DNA of 64,000 bases from Rallus limicola. Lineage: Eukaryota; Chordata; Aves; Gruiformes; Rallidae. The position numbers were made by a program, and so were the translations under genes. Below, piece by piece: positions 45,001-58,700 of the stretch. The notes below the pieces were generated by a model. The model made no database searches. It saw only the letters and a list, made by a program, of their open reading frames with translations, and was not told the DNA's origin. Numbering within the stretch: position 1 is the stretch's first letter; each line of letters starts with the position of its first letter. The stretch lies in contig JAKCOZ010000005.1 of the NCBI GenBank assembly GCA_022605955.1, forward strand, positions 372,001-436,000. The letters run 5' to 3'.

Positions 45001-48000
45001 GCAAAAAACTAAACCAAACTCTGACGCATAAAAACTTCACAGGATTATTAACTGGAACTACTTATAACACAAACTGCTAAAACCTTGTAGCATTCTGTAC
45101 AATCTAGACAAGAAATACTGGGCAAGAGCAGACTGAGGCAGTTCTGGATTCGGAGTTTTTTTCCTTTGAACAGAAACAGTCACCTGTATTGGTAAATTTG
45201 GCATACTTCATGCTTTTTAAAGGCAGGTCTGATGCTTAGTGGAGTTTGCCCTACATGAATAGGGTATCAAAAAGATTTGGGACTGGCTCAATCCTAAATA
45301 TTAGAGATTGGGCCTTCAGCAATCATGTCACCACTATAGATGTTTGAAATAGTGGGTAGCTACCAAATGAATGTGTTTAGTATATATAATAGCAACAGTG
45401 AGCATACTTAAGAACACTGAAGCTATTCGGTTGTACTACCTGGTGTTGTGAAAGCCTTTAAGGTCCTTGAGTGAAAGATGCTGAATAATTACAAAGTAAT
45501 AATTATAAGAGACTAAGAAATGTTATTAGTATTATAATAGCTAAATACATTATTTTGCTTGCTACTCTTCAGGGACAAATATAATGAAGAATACAAATAA
45601 TGTCTTGATTTTATTCTAGAACTTGACTGGAATCTCTTTGCACTGAAACCAAGATGTATTTTCTTGTAACTACCACTGACTAATGCCTCGAGCAGTGACA
45701 TTTTCTACTGGCAAAAGTCTTCCAAGATCTCAACATAGGATTCAATAATGCTTTAGGATGCTCTATCATTTGATCATATCAAAAAGGTTCATTGGCAAAG
45801 TTCCTGGCAGTGACTATGCTTATTTTCATGCATAATGAACATAATTTGGGCTCATTTTCAGAGCCAGGTATATAATAGCCTTCATTAGTATTATACCAGA
45901 GCACTTTCACTGTGAGGTGTACTAGGGCAGAAGGTTGTTTTAGATATTTGAGAGCTCAGCATCCACCATTCATCATTTGTAATTACACAGATTTTTGTTA
46001 CTGCTGCAGCCAAGTGCAATATACAACCAAGCATTCCTGCATATATCTAGTTAGGGGGAAAAAAGTCCATAAAATAAATGCAGTAATAACAAAAACATCA
46101 TGTTTAAATTATAGTGACAAGAATTACTTTGTAACACTTTAGAAACCTATAACCCACCAGGAGCTTAAAGGTCTATTACGGTTAATGAGGCTGGTAGATG
46201 TGCTACTATTACAGGAACAAATGAACAGATATATGAATCACAAGAACAGATTGCAGTCTTAATAATTTTTCTAATCTAAACTGAACCAGTACTCCTGTAT
46301 AGAACATCTATCTGAATGAAACTTAAAGTGCTGTCTTAGATGTTAAATTATAGGACAATAGCTGGACACCTACCAAGTATTAAAGGGCAATTAACAGATT
46401 AAATCCTCCTCAGGGGTTGTTCCAATAAGCCTTGAAAAATGCTTGGTAAAAATTCTGGAAATAGCTGCTTCTGTCTCCATTTTTACAAGGGAAATGGCCA
46501 AAAAAAAAGGATTCTGTCTCTTTTTGTTCACCTGTTAGACACATAATTGCTGTGTGACTGAAACTCTCCTCTCCAAAGTATTCTGAGACTAAAATAACCC
46601 GAATGCATTTTGGCATTTCAAATGAAGTGTTACACTCAGCATACCCCTAAAAAAAAAAATCATCCCATCTTGCCTTGCTCAGCTAGGTCTCATCTTATCA
46701 AATGAGGGACATCCAGTCCTTCTACTATCAAAGGTCAGCATCACCCTCCCTACAGACACCTACCCCATCTTATGAGCAGTGGTATATGGAAGGGTCCAAG
46801 CCCTGCTGCTCACTGTGCTGAGAGAGCTGAATGTGGGTTGGTGTGGCTGCTGCAATCATATGGCCATGCCTAGTTGGCACAGACAGTGAAGGGTCCTCTT
46901 GGAGCTAGGAAAAGAGCTCTTGAATTTTTAGGGCTGGCACCTTTTTCCATTTTTATATGAAGCTGAAGAAATATGAAAACTTTCTTAACCATTTTTTTTA
47001 ATCATTTCAGAGCTGAGTGCAGACACAGAAACGTGTAAAGAATGCACACAATTTAGTATATCGTTACTTTAATTAGTGCTGTTCACATTGATAAGAAGAT
47101 TGGATCATAACTATTATCCTGCCTGTCCAAGATAGTTAATGGATATTAATTGCATCTGGTCATTTTGAATTGTGAGCCTTCTGAAAGACTCTAAAGAGAC
47201 AACAGTTCTTTCTCTTGAGTTTTCCCATGTCTATTGACTAATTCCAGGGGGTTTATGCAACATATTGTCTCCAAGTGGGAGTTCTTGCACAGAAAAGAAG
47301 TTTCAAGTAAGATCCTGACCTTATGCTTTGTTCAGACAAAGAACTAAAAGAACAGGTGACATTTTCAATTATATTTAAGAACTTACATGTAGTTCCGCTG
47401 TCCATGATTAAAAATGATATTGTAGAAGTAGAGACAATGAAAAGAAGGGCAAGAAAATGACACTAAGGAAGGATTATAGTCTAACACAGAAGAGAGGGAG
47501 GAAACAAAATTAATTCTCTCTGCAGAAATAAGGACTCAGGGGAACATGAACATAGTCTATAAATATTTCCATGGAGATAATATAAATGAAAGAAGGGGAT
47601 TATTAATGTTATCACAAGATGGCTGCAAAAGAAGTAATGTCCTAAATGTAAGACAGGAAAAGTCTATAACAGGAAAGATAATAAATAATTAGGAATAGGC
47701 AATCTTCATGGGTTTACAAAACTTTCTGGATGATATCTTCAGTTCAGAGGGTATCACAAAAACAACTTAAGCATGTCAATGCCCCCTACCTCCTCCTCCT
47801 CTTCCTGTCAGTTTATATACTATTTCACTAAGGAAACATAGATTAAAAAACCATTTCTTTAGCTACAGAGTAGTCTGAATCCTGCAGAGACTGGAAGGGT
47901 GATGACCTGAACCAGGCTAACACAGGCACCTTGCAGTTGTCTAAGTACTTGTATGAGCAATGTTCTCCTGGCCCTCCAGACCCCAGCTGACTTTCAGCAC

Positions 48001-49501
48001 ATGGTGTCTTTTCCAGGACAGAGTCAATTCATCTCAAAGCTTGGCACCAAGCCACAAGAGTTCCTGTAAATGTCTCCCATCTGCACCAGTGCTCTCCAAA
48101 GCCTCAGCTGCCCACAGGACTTTGGCCACCTCCTCATTTCCAGTTATTTTAGCAATACGTCCATTCCTGCTCCCTCATTCACACTTCAATCAGCTCAAAT
48201 ACCTGTAAACTGCCTTGCAAATGAGAGGTCAGACATTCTCTTATGGCTTTTTTTAAAACACTGTATTTATTTCCATTTCCTCAAAAAAAATTAGGTCTCC
48301 TCTTTAACCCTTCTTCCAAATGTATTTCACAGGAGCCAGAGCTTCCTTTTGTGTTTATCTTCCTAAATTCATTCATGACTTCCACCCCCACCCTCCTCCA
48401 GCTGACCAGAAAAACTATGAGCAACCAGAATTGGTGTCATGACATTCTGCTTTTATAGCAGTACTTTCACTGCCATTAATTGAGCCAGACAGAGCAGACA
48501 TAATCCCTTCTTGAAGCCTGTGAAAAAGCTCCCACTGACTTCAGTGGGAGTTGCAGCCAACCAGCAGCCTTGACAGTAAGTCCAAGGGCATTTATTCACA
48601 GTCTTCACTGACTAAAAATCTCATTTCATAAAAAGGAAGAAAAATAAATAAAAAGAAGCTAATTTGGGTACTTTGAGGATAAGATTGTGCATTTGTAGTA
48701 CAAACATCTTAAAAATTTAAATTCCTGCTGTGAGTAAACAAATTTACTGTAGCATGAAAGGGGATTTTCCTTTTAAATTGCTAATTTCAAAGAGAATCTA
48801 AAATCTTTAACTGCTGAAGAAAGACACATTGACACTTTGTGTCCAAAATGAAAGACCTGTTTCCAGAACTACCAGCTTCAAATGTTTCTAGCATCTTTTT
48901 AATAGCGTAAACTTCAGAGAAGTTCCCACTTCTTACATCTCACTAACACTGCTCAGTATAAGCAATAAACCAGAATTAGAACAGTCTTCATTATTCTGTT
49001 CTATTAAAGGCTTTCAACCTCTTACTGATGTTATACTTCCAGACTATGAAAATTTTGCCATTTCTCTGAGATGTCTGTGTTTCAGTACTCAACACCAGTT
49101 CCTTATCAACCTGCAAAAGCCAAATCTTTTCACCTAAGTCATGCCTTTTATTTCCTATAGGTTTTCTTGGGTTTAGACAGCAGCTTTTGCAACTTATTTT
49201 GGACTCCAGTGCTGCAAGAATACATAAGGATATTTGAAGGAGCTGGGAAGGGCTCAGACAGCTTAGTGAAACCAGCACCGTGCTCCTAAAGCACTGCTTA
49301 CAGGCTCAGTCCTCCTCAAGGCTGAGGGAGAAAAGGTGCAGATTACCCCTGAGGTAGGGACAGCTCTCCCAGGAAATGCTCCTGCCAAAAGCTCATGTTC
49401 CTGCAAACTTCATATCTATGAGGAACAGTGAGCTGGCCTAAGGACCCCACAGCCTTGGGCTTCAGGCACATTGAAGCCACTGCCATTTTGGACCACCACT
49501 C
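42031..49501. other. Unique non-coding stretch (7.5 kb)
   Basis: No gene or family repeat recognised. It includes a 25-bp palindrome at 43860-43884 and a 10-bp-arm hairpin at 48529-48550. Small frames on both strands carry no recognisable domain. Confidence 0.5.
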
Positions 49502-49886
49502 TGGTAGTTCAGCCCCAAAGCAGCAGGTAAGCACCACACACCACTGACTCCCACAGGAGAAACAGGCAGAGCCTCCATGGGTTGGGATAAGGACAGTTCA
49601 CTGACAAAAAGCACCACAAGCATAGAACAGTACCAGCCAGTTACACTCACACCCAGTGATAACACAGAGTAACTTACCGACCTGATGATAGAGTGCTGCA
49701 GGATGCAAGGACCAACCAACCCAGCCACACTCAGACTGCTCTGGAGGCACCCAGGAGCACCCCTGCCCAAGCAGCCCCTTTTATGGGGCAGTGATGTCAG
49801 GTGGTGTGGGAACAGCCCCGGGCTGACTCAGCTCACCTGGGCTGCTGCTTGGGAAGGTTGACTCTGGCCTGGCTGGAACCAAGACA
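49502..49886 (-). repeat. Solo LTR, family B (copy 3), minus strand
   Basis: Collinear with the 6.5 kb and 40 kb copies: start TGGTAGTTCAGCCCC, shared ‘cagttacactcacacccag’ near 49637, ‘cagccccttttatgggg’ near 49772, and end ‘ctggctggaaccaagaca’. On the minus strand it begins TGTCTTGGTTCCAGCC. No matching target duplication was found (CACTC against GACAT). The minus-strand frame 49462-49770 lies mostly within it. Confidence 0.88.
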
Positions 49887-52800
49887 GACATCCAGGACTT
49901 GGTTATTGGTCTGAATGCCAAAGCTCCAGGGTGCTTATGTTCCTCTGGTGTGCAGTGAGGCTTAAATATCAAGAGTTCACGTTAGGAAACTATGTTAAAC
50001 CTCACCCTTACCTGCTTGGGAAAACTTCCCTCTGTCAATGCAAAGCTCTTATTTCAAACCCAAAAAGAAAAGAATGTTAGTAGACTTTAAGTGCTATCTT
50101 ACAGTGTAAAGATAATTCCATAGCACTTAGAGAAAGCAGCACTGTGTGTACTTATGCCTTGAGCATCCTCCACGTGTGCTATAATGTATGTTTTCATTGT
50201 TAATTGCTACCATTATCTGAAATATTTTTTTTGCTTAAGACAAAAACATAATTGTAGAAGTCTGGGAACTAAAGACAAAAAAATGTGTCAGTGCATCAGG
50301 CAAGCTGGTGGTGCAGTGCTTCTAGGAGTAACTCGGTGTCAGTCAAGTTACCCACTGCTACTTTTACTATTGATCTCTTTATAACCACTTTTGTGTGTTA
50401 GAACACCTACATTGTCTCCATCAGGGACTCAATTTTTTTCTTCATAGTAAGAGAAATAAATAGTCAAGAGAACAATGAGTATCAATGTGAACTCCCTTTT
50501 TTTTCATACTCTGGTCCCTAGATTTTTGTTGCTTTGTTTCTGTTAAATGTTTCTACTGGACTGTTGGGAATGAAAATGCTTACAGATTTTGTGTATTTTA
50601 AACAAAGCCTTTTAAAGAGTAGTATACATCCTCATCACATACACAACAATAATATTGCCCTGACTAGTAATTGTGCTGAGGAAGGAAAAACTGACAAAGG
50701 CAGATGTGAAAAAAACAGCACTACAATCTAAAGTCATGTTTAAAAAATGTCTGTTGGTTCCCAAGTTACTGCCTTTCTTTGTGTATTTTTCACCTGCATA
50801 AATGAGTCAATATTAAATCCTTAGGAAGAACAGTGTGCATGAAGCAGCAAATATCAATAGTTACACTGATTTATTTGATAACTAATGTATTAAATATATT
50901 ATTAAACAATCACGGCTTGTCCTGATGTAATGATTAGAATCCTGAAGGACACTGAAGTATTTTGCTAACTTGATCTGTAAGAAATATAGGTTGGTGAGGT
51001 GATCAGCACTGGTTTGAAATGGCAGTAATACGAATGGCTGCCATTTCCTTCCATTGTCATCTCACTAAAACTGTTAGAAAAAGACTATTTCAGGAACATT
51101 TCAGATAATTGTAACTAATTATATAAGAATTTTTCTAACCGAGTAAAGCTGGATGTTTCAGTAATTTTTGACTCAAAAAGCACAGGGCTCAGCATGTATC
51201 ACAACATCCTTTCTCAAATTCCTTTTTTAACTGTACCGGTGTCATGACACTACATTTGTTGTTTCTGCCCATTCCAGAGTTCAGAAGCAAGGGCTAGCAA
51301 GTTGCAATTCTCTCTTTTCAAAAAGGATAAAAATCCTGCTTTCTGGCCCACCAAGGAAGAAAGACAATAAGCTTCAAAGTTATTTCACTTTTATGGTTAG
51401 GAAACCCATCGCTGGCCCTGGGCTCTGTCTGGATGGCTTGGGTAATTGTTCCCCTCTGAGGGAAGAGGAAAGACATATTTTCTGTCAGAGAGATTTTAAA
51501 AGAGACTGTGGGCCCTTGAAGCTGCTCAGGGGGCTGGAATAGTGCATTCATTGGAATACTAATATATTCTGGAAAGACAGAGCTAAGTAAATGGAGAGAT
51601 TACTTTGCCCAGAAACCATCTGTGAGGTACATGTAGTAACTATTTCACAGTGCACAGACATATGATGCTCAGTAGCTTGGGGCAAGAAGTGAAAAGGATC
51701 CTACATCCAGCTGAAAGAGGCAATTTAAGATTTTGATTCAGAGCTATGTTTAATCAGCAGCTGTGATACGCTGGTTTGCATCTTCCCTTGCCGAGGATTT
51801 AGTCATGTGGAACGCAACTTGTCTCTTATTGAGCATGTGAGGTTAGAAGCCCCAACACATGATGGAGGGTGTGATGGTTAAAGAGACCACTAATTCCTGG
51901 GGGTTTCCCCTTGCTCAGAAAGGAAGTGCAGTACTTTAAGCAGTAATCAGATCCAAATCATTATGCTGTCCTGACATGGTGACTCTTCAATTAATTTCTT
52001 GCTGTAATGATACATGTAGCCACATCGACTCCACAGTCTTTGCAGTGAGTGTTGAAGAACAATCATGCAATAAGAATGTGTTTTCACAGGGTGGATGTTG
52101 CCACAGTCTTTGAAGACCAGACTTCACCAGTTCCATTTATCAAAGGACACCAGTCACAGATTACCAGCACCACGCAAGCAGCAGCAGTCTCTACTCCAGT
52201 TATTTATCCAGCTGAACCCTGCTTAAAATCAGTGTTATGTAGCAGCTTAAATAGTACCTGAACACAAATGGTCTGCGAAATTATTTGCCGGTGATGTTTG
52301 GTGTGTGGTGGTAATTAAGTGCAGTGTTGTGAAAATTTGCATTCGTTTCATTGATAACAATGTGCTTTTTAGACAGTAAATTTCTGCAGTAAATTACTAC
52401 CCCTCTGCGGTGGTTAATAAAGGTAATCAGATGGGCTTTTCCAGGGTGGTACCATCCCAGGAAAGCAATAGCCGCTCAGAGCCTAACTGCCTGCTGTGTA
52501 CCGCTGCTCAATTAAGTGTTTCACAGGTGGTTAGTATTTAACAGCTTGTGATATGTAAGGTCTATCTGATCCATATCCTAACACTCACCTTTCATTAAAT
52601 GTAAAAAAAAAAAAAATCCCCAAAATGCAGACCCTTAGGAAGACAGTGCTAGTTGGAGAATAGCACTCAGCCTTGATCCAAACAGGACCACCATCGGATG
52701 GAATTTTCCAAGCCTGAGACTTGGAAATAGCCATGAACAAAAGAAAAAAATGTCTGACAGCAAAAACCATGGGGCATGAATAACATAGTGGGAGCTCATG

Positions 52801-55710
52801 AAGGAAAGTACTATTTCAAAGTCCAAAATGAAGGTCTGTGAAGCTACTACAGCCCTGTGCATTTCATGATCGGCATGTGAAGTCCGTGTCCATAGGCATG
52901 TTTACACAGTTCCCTGCAAAGGCACCCAGTTGGGGAATTCTGGAGCTGTATGCAATATTTACATGAAGTTCTGCTAAGCCCTGGTCTCTGGGCTGCCCGA
53001 AGTCTGTAGAAACACTTTGTGTCTGTAGACAAGTCCTTGTAAATCTCTCCTTGTCGAAAGATTTAGTTCACCGATTGCCAGCTGTAAGATACTCCATAAA
53101 ACGATTCACAGAAGAATATAGCCTTCTCCTTATGCCTTGTACTGGATAGGTTGTTACACTAGATAACCTTTAAATGACTGAATTCCATTTTAACTTGATT
53201 CCAGAGATAGAGACAAAAAGAAAGGAAAGCCCTTTCCTTAATTCTGTGTGTTTTTCACATGGTGCCTTCAGCAGCAAATGAGGCAAGATTGATCAAGGGT
53301 AGGTTGGGTTGGTTGGTTGGTTTTTTAATTCTGAAATAGTTTTCTAGGATAGAAACTAACGTGTAAACTCCCAGGGGAACCTGTGTAAGTTTGGGAATTG
53401 CCATGCTCATAGCTCCAGTACCCTGCAATTTCTGATTTCTCAAATCTTCTTCAGGTCCACTTCAGAGAAATAAATGTATGCCAGGTAAATTAAATTCCTG
53501 GAGCCAGGGCAATAATCAAGCAGCTTCTTTAGCAGAAATTAGAGGCAGTCGATGCTAAAGAAGAGTCTGGAAGCAGTGAGAATTGGCTGATATTGTGTGA
53601 GAAGGGCTTCAGCAATGTTACCTTGACCCAGAGCCAGAAAGGTCCAGATGTTCATCAGCTTTCCTGTGCACCAGGCTGTGTTTGTGCAGTCAGAAGCAAC
53701 ATCATACATGTAAGTACTACTCTTGATCTTGGCCAGTTAGCTGGAAACTTGAACTGCAACACTGGACTTTGTTACTTAGGCCCGTCTCCAATAGAACTAC
53801 AACACAAGATCCACTAATGAGACTTTCTACTTAATGATTTAAAACCGATGATTATGACGGATGTGTAGGGAGTGTGTACCACAATTAACATTATCTATTC
53901 ACTTGGCTCCGGTGATCAGGCCAACCAGACGATAATCATTCCCTTGAAGGAGTGAATGATTCATGTGGCCTAACATGGATTCATTTATATGTAAATCACT
54001 CGGTAATACCACTGCTTCATCTTGATAATCTGTCTGCATTCAGGAAAGAAAAGCACTGTTTTTGTGAATACAGGAAGCTTTATATTGCAAGGCTGTGTCC
54101 CCTCTGTTTTAAAAACCTGTCACAGAAGACCATAGGTTCATTTTCTCTAATTCATGAGAGCAGTGATTTTCACAGTTTCTAACCTCAACCCCTCATCTGG
54201 CCCTCCTGCTTGATGAATGTTTTCCTGTGAAGACAAGAATTGACAATCAATCAGCAATACACATTCTTTTATGACTTGCTGAGACTAAGTTGTTGTTTTG
54301 GGACAACACTGATGGTTTTTAGCACGTAATTCACACCATGCATTCAAGCATCAAGGTGACATGGCAGCTTTCGGTTCTCAGAGTGGATAACCTAAGTTTT
54401 ATGAGAAATGTTTTTACTGCTTCCACCACTCGTTAGAGATAGTTCTTTTCCTTGGGCAAACAATAAATTGTTTTCTTCAAAATGGCAGACATTCTAGGTG
54501 TGAATACTGGACTAATACTTGTAGTGATAAATTATATTTTTGCCTTTTAATGAATTGTATGTTAGAGGATCCTGGATAGCTGATGAAAGGATCTTCAAAA
54601 TTAATATGATTTAAGTGCAATTTATACACATGAATGTACTTTTCTCTTTTTTGTCTTTTTTCACTATTCACCAACTTCTAGCTCTTAAGGGAAATAAAAG
54701 GTTTGCTTCTTGCACCATTTCTGAGAGTGAATTAGTGCCAGTAACATGTATGCCTTGCAGCAATAGCCTGTTTTCAATTGTATTACATTTATAGGGAGAT
54801 ATTGGAGTTTTTTCCTGTTTATTTTTAGTGACTTACAAATTAAAAAGTGTGTTCAGACTGTTATAAATTGAAATTATTTGGCCGAGTCCAGTGTGCTTTT
54901 AATGTCACAGTTCCATTTTGCTAGGATGCATTATTGATACCGAGTCACGTGAAAATATAATTTAAAGCATCAACTGAAATATTTCCTTTAAAAAAAAAAA
55001 ATCTTAGTTTTGGTATTGATCCAAGATCACTGGACAAAATCACTGCTCAGAAGTCCAGTCCATAAACAGACATCATGGCATAAGCAAATCCCCAGTGGTC
55101 ATTGGTATCACTATGTAGGTACTATTTGGCACAATTAAAGCGGTCACTGGATGTAGTGATCCACATTCAAAGCCCTGTCAGTCAACAATGGCTGCCTTCT
55201 GCTAATCCCTACCAGCTGCTGAACACTGAAGCCTTTGTTTGAAGAATATCGATCTTCCAGTAGTTACACATACCGTCAGCACAGAGCAGAACCAATAACC
55301 TAAAGCATACCATGAGGTTTAGGAAGGATGTACTCATCACAGCACCTTTCATAGCCCAGGTAGACACGTTTTTACCCAATGTAACCTCAAGCACCTGACA
55401 AAAGTTGCTAGATTAGAAGCCTAAATGCCTTCAGCTTTCCTTTAGTCAATAAAAATAAATAATGAGTCTCCAGTGGTGGCAGATGGACAGAGTTTCCCTT
55501 TTTCCTTGACTAGACAAGACACAAGCTATATACAAGATAACAGCTCTATCCCTAACTGAAGCCACGCAAGTTAAGTGAGGTGTGATGAATTCCAGCTGTT
55601 ATTCCTTGCATCCTTCCTCAAAATGGTGAAAAAAGGATGAGCTATTTTAAAGAGACTGCTGGAGAGAACAGATTACATTCCTGGGTCTGCCGCAGACTGG
55701 CCTGTGTCTG
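49887..55710. other. Unique stretch; possible conserved elements
   Basis: No gene or repeat recognised. Blocks at 51700-51860, 52260-52600 and 54830-54980 look like possible conserved non-coding elements. A GGTT-type simple repeat is at about 53300-53320 and an A14 run at 52603-52616. Confidence 0.45.
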
Positions 55711-55714
55711 AGGT

Positions 55715-55746
55715 GGGGGGGGGGGGGGGGGGGGGGGGGAGGGGGG
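55715..55746 (+). repeat. Poly-G tract (G25-A-G6)
   Basis: A run of 25 G (55715-55739), one A, then six G. Such a tract can form G-quadruplexes and is prone to sequencing and assembly length errors. Confidence 0.95.
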
Positions 55747-58700
55747 TCCCCATAGCAAAAATGCATGATGGCAGGACAGTTTCCCTCCCACAGTAATACA
55801 GCCACGGTGCTCTCAGCACAACTCTGGCTGCAGGGTAACGTTAATCATTGTATTTAGAGTTCAAATAGGCTTTTCTTTCCATTGGGCAGTGAGCCAGCAT
55901 GAGAACTGTGTGACTAGAGCTGAGTTTGGCAATTTGGGACACAGCTTACAGGGAATGAGGGTAAAATAGAGTCTGTAGTATTGCCTGCTTTTACCATTAG
56001 CATTGCGGGTTTCAGCATCTCCCAGTGCTTTCTTGTATTTTCCCCTCTGCATCTCCTACCAAAACTGTCTGAGGTAGTTTACTGACAGGCAAAAGTTCAC
56101 ATGCTTGGTACAGGTGCTAGCTTCAGCTAAATGCCACTTTATACCAGTCTTAAGTAATGAGGAAACATTACCTGTGCCAAGAACACAGGTATCTTGAATC
56201 TGATTAGATGCATAAGTGTCTCTGTGGATTAATTACCAGAATTTCTTGTGCTGGATTTGGCAGAAAGACACTCTCTGACTAGAATAACCCAAAAAAATCT
56301 TTCTCACTTGTTTCTTCTTGTTTAACATCTCCAGAGTAATGTATTTCTCTCCTTCCCCCTGCCAACTCCATTTCTAAATCCTTTCAGCCTTACAGTGTCA
56401 TTCCTTCAACGTTGAAAAATTACTGGTTCTCCTGGACAAGCTAATTCTTAAAATTTAGAGAGGAAAAGAAGTTGTACTCACATAATTTTTGATTCTTCTC
56501 TTTGCCTACCTGTAAATTATTTCCTTCTGTCTTACTAACTGGGCAAATAAATCTCAGGATGCGGCAGAGAGGACACTTCTCTGCAGCAAGGTAGGAAGAC
56601 ATGGTCTGTTTCTTTAGCTGCTTAGTCATAGCCTTGGAAAGCCAAAAACAACCCGTGCTTCTCCTGAGGGGTGGGGAGCGTCAACAGCACTGCCCATGTC
56701 AGAAGCTGCTCTTGCTGCCTCAGAGACTGCTGACAAGCCTGGTTCTGACAGCAGCTGTGGAGGACACATACATACCTCTCCATAGAACTCTCCATCCACA
56801 ATTCTTACCCATCCTCAGCTTTTCTGTCTCAGGGTAGCAGAAATTGGTTGTACTTATGTCTGTGGGCCTGAAGTGTTCCCTGGCCAGACTTATTTCATGA
56901 TGGAAAACTGCTTGCCTAAAAAGTTTGGAAGATCCATCTTCTGCCAGTCCCTCTAAAACACCAATCCACACACAAAAAGAAAAAAACTTATATGAAGTTT
57001 GGCTATACGCTGTTGACATAAATGGAATAAGTTGCTATCCAGTCTTATTTTTCCTTATGTGCCATTCATTTCCAAGTTCAGGACTTTCCAACACAACTCC
57101 TTGAATAGCTTTACTGAGGAGCAGTTAATATTGGACTTCTCTGTCATTTATTTTAATGCTGCCGAGTCCTTCCCCTTTCTCCACATTGACCTCTCTTGCG
57201 TTCAATGAGACACTCTCTCTCTCTCACTTTGGTCTTACACTTTTGAAATACACACCATTAAATGGATACTGTCACAGGATTTACTCCCCACAGTTTGTCC
57301 CCAAGGACTGTAGAAATTAAGCTTTTGGCTTTACAGCAACCAGAGTTTGGTGGGCTGTCTGTGTATCCTATGCACCCTCCTATTTTTCAGGAGCAGAGGG
57401 GCATGTAAATTCCCCACATCATTTTTCCCTTTTTTGGATTATTAGAAGTCCATGGAGAAGCTAATCCACTCTAAACTTCAAAGGGCCTTACGCTAGTGAA
57501 TACAACACAGCACATGAATAATGTGGGATACATGGAGCAGAAATAAGGACCGGTGACACCACTGTAAACTATCTGCTAACAGCAGCATAATAAAATGAGG
57601 CAGAAGCGAAAGGACTTCTGTGTTTTGTGTCTGATTAAATTGGCTTATGGAAAGAGAGATGCAAAGTATAATGAAGTCATAACTTTGTAATGCACTGTGA
57701 CAGGAAGGAACTATGCCTCTCAGAAGAAAGCCAAATGACACGCTGTTCTAAAGTAGCAAAGCATCTTGGAAGACTTTCTCAATATTCAACGTACATATGC
57801 AGAAGTGTAGGGCACTGTCCCAATAAAAAGCCCTTTAAAGCTCTGATTAACCATGCAAATGCAGACACATGCAGTCACTACATCAACACTTTCTATTATC
57901 AGCCAGAAGGCTGGACAAGTTACCTTAGATTTTATGGAGCACATCCCTGACAAGTCCTCCTGCAGCTCCCATTTTCAGGCCCTTAGCCTCAGGAGTGGAA
58001 CTACTGAAAAAACATCCAAAAATGCATTTTTGTGGTTAAAAATTAAAATCTACACATATAAAGAGTCATGAAAGGTGGAATTTATTTCAAAATTGGCTGG
58101 TTTAAGTGATAGATTTTGGTATATATATCAGTGAAGACTTTATATGCTCCATATGCTCTATGAAAGGGTGTAGGAGCTTCATTGAAAATTTGTTGGGGGG
58201 TTGTTTTTCTTATTCTTTCTTACAGGCCAAAGTACACAGTTCAATGTATGCCAAAAGCCAAGGTCAATTGTGTTTATTTACAATTCTGTGCCTTCTGATG
58301 CTTTTTCATCAGACCCCAGACCTTGTAAATTTGTAGGGGATCCATTTCACCCCTTTGATATGTGTCTTCATCTCCCTCAGCATCAAAAAAGAAGTTGCCT
58401 GTGCAGAGGGGAAGACAATATACTCTCTGTTTTGGCAAACGCCTGCCTTGCACTCCCAGAGAAGACCACAATATATTCTGAGCCCTGTGGATGTCACAAA
58501 CTAAGCATCTCTGACAAATAAAACATAACAACAATCTGACGTGAATTTTATGAAGCCACTAGTAATGTTCATCTTTCAGCTTTGTGGAAACACACAGAAA
58601 TACAGAGCAGTTCTCATCTGTCTGACAAGGAAAAATTAGACATAAGGAGAGGACGGGCTAGACTAAAGCTGTTTTTCTAAGATCCTCTGTGCCTGAGTGT

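Noticed and set aside
47520..47760. Possible very old CR1 or similar LINE remnant (‘gtctataaatatttccatgg’)
   Set aside because: Only a weak resemblance to one CR1 block and no second block in order.
53140..53195. Possible CR1 tail (‘acactagataacctttaaat’)
   Set aside because: Too diverged; the terminal CR1 motif is absent.
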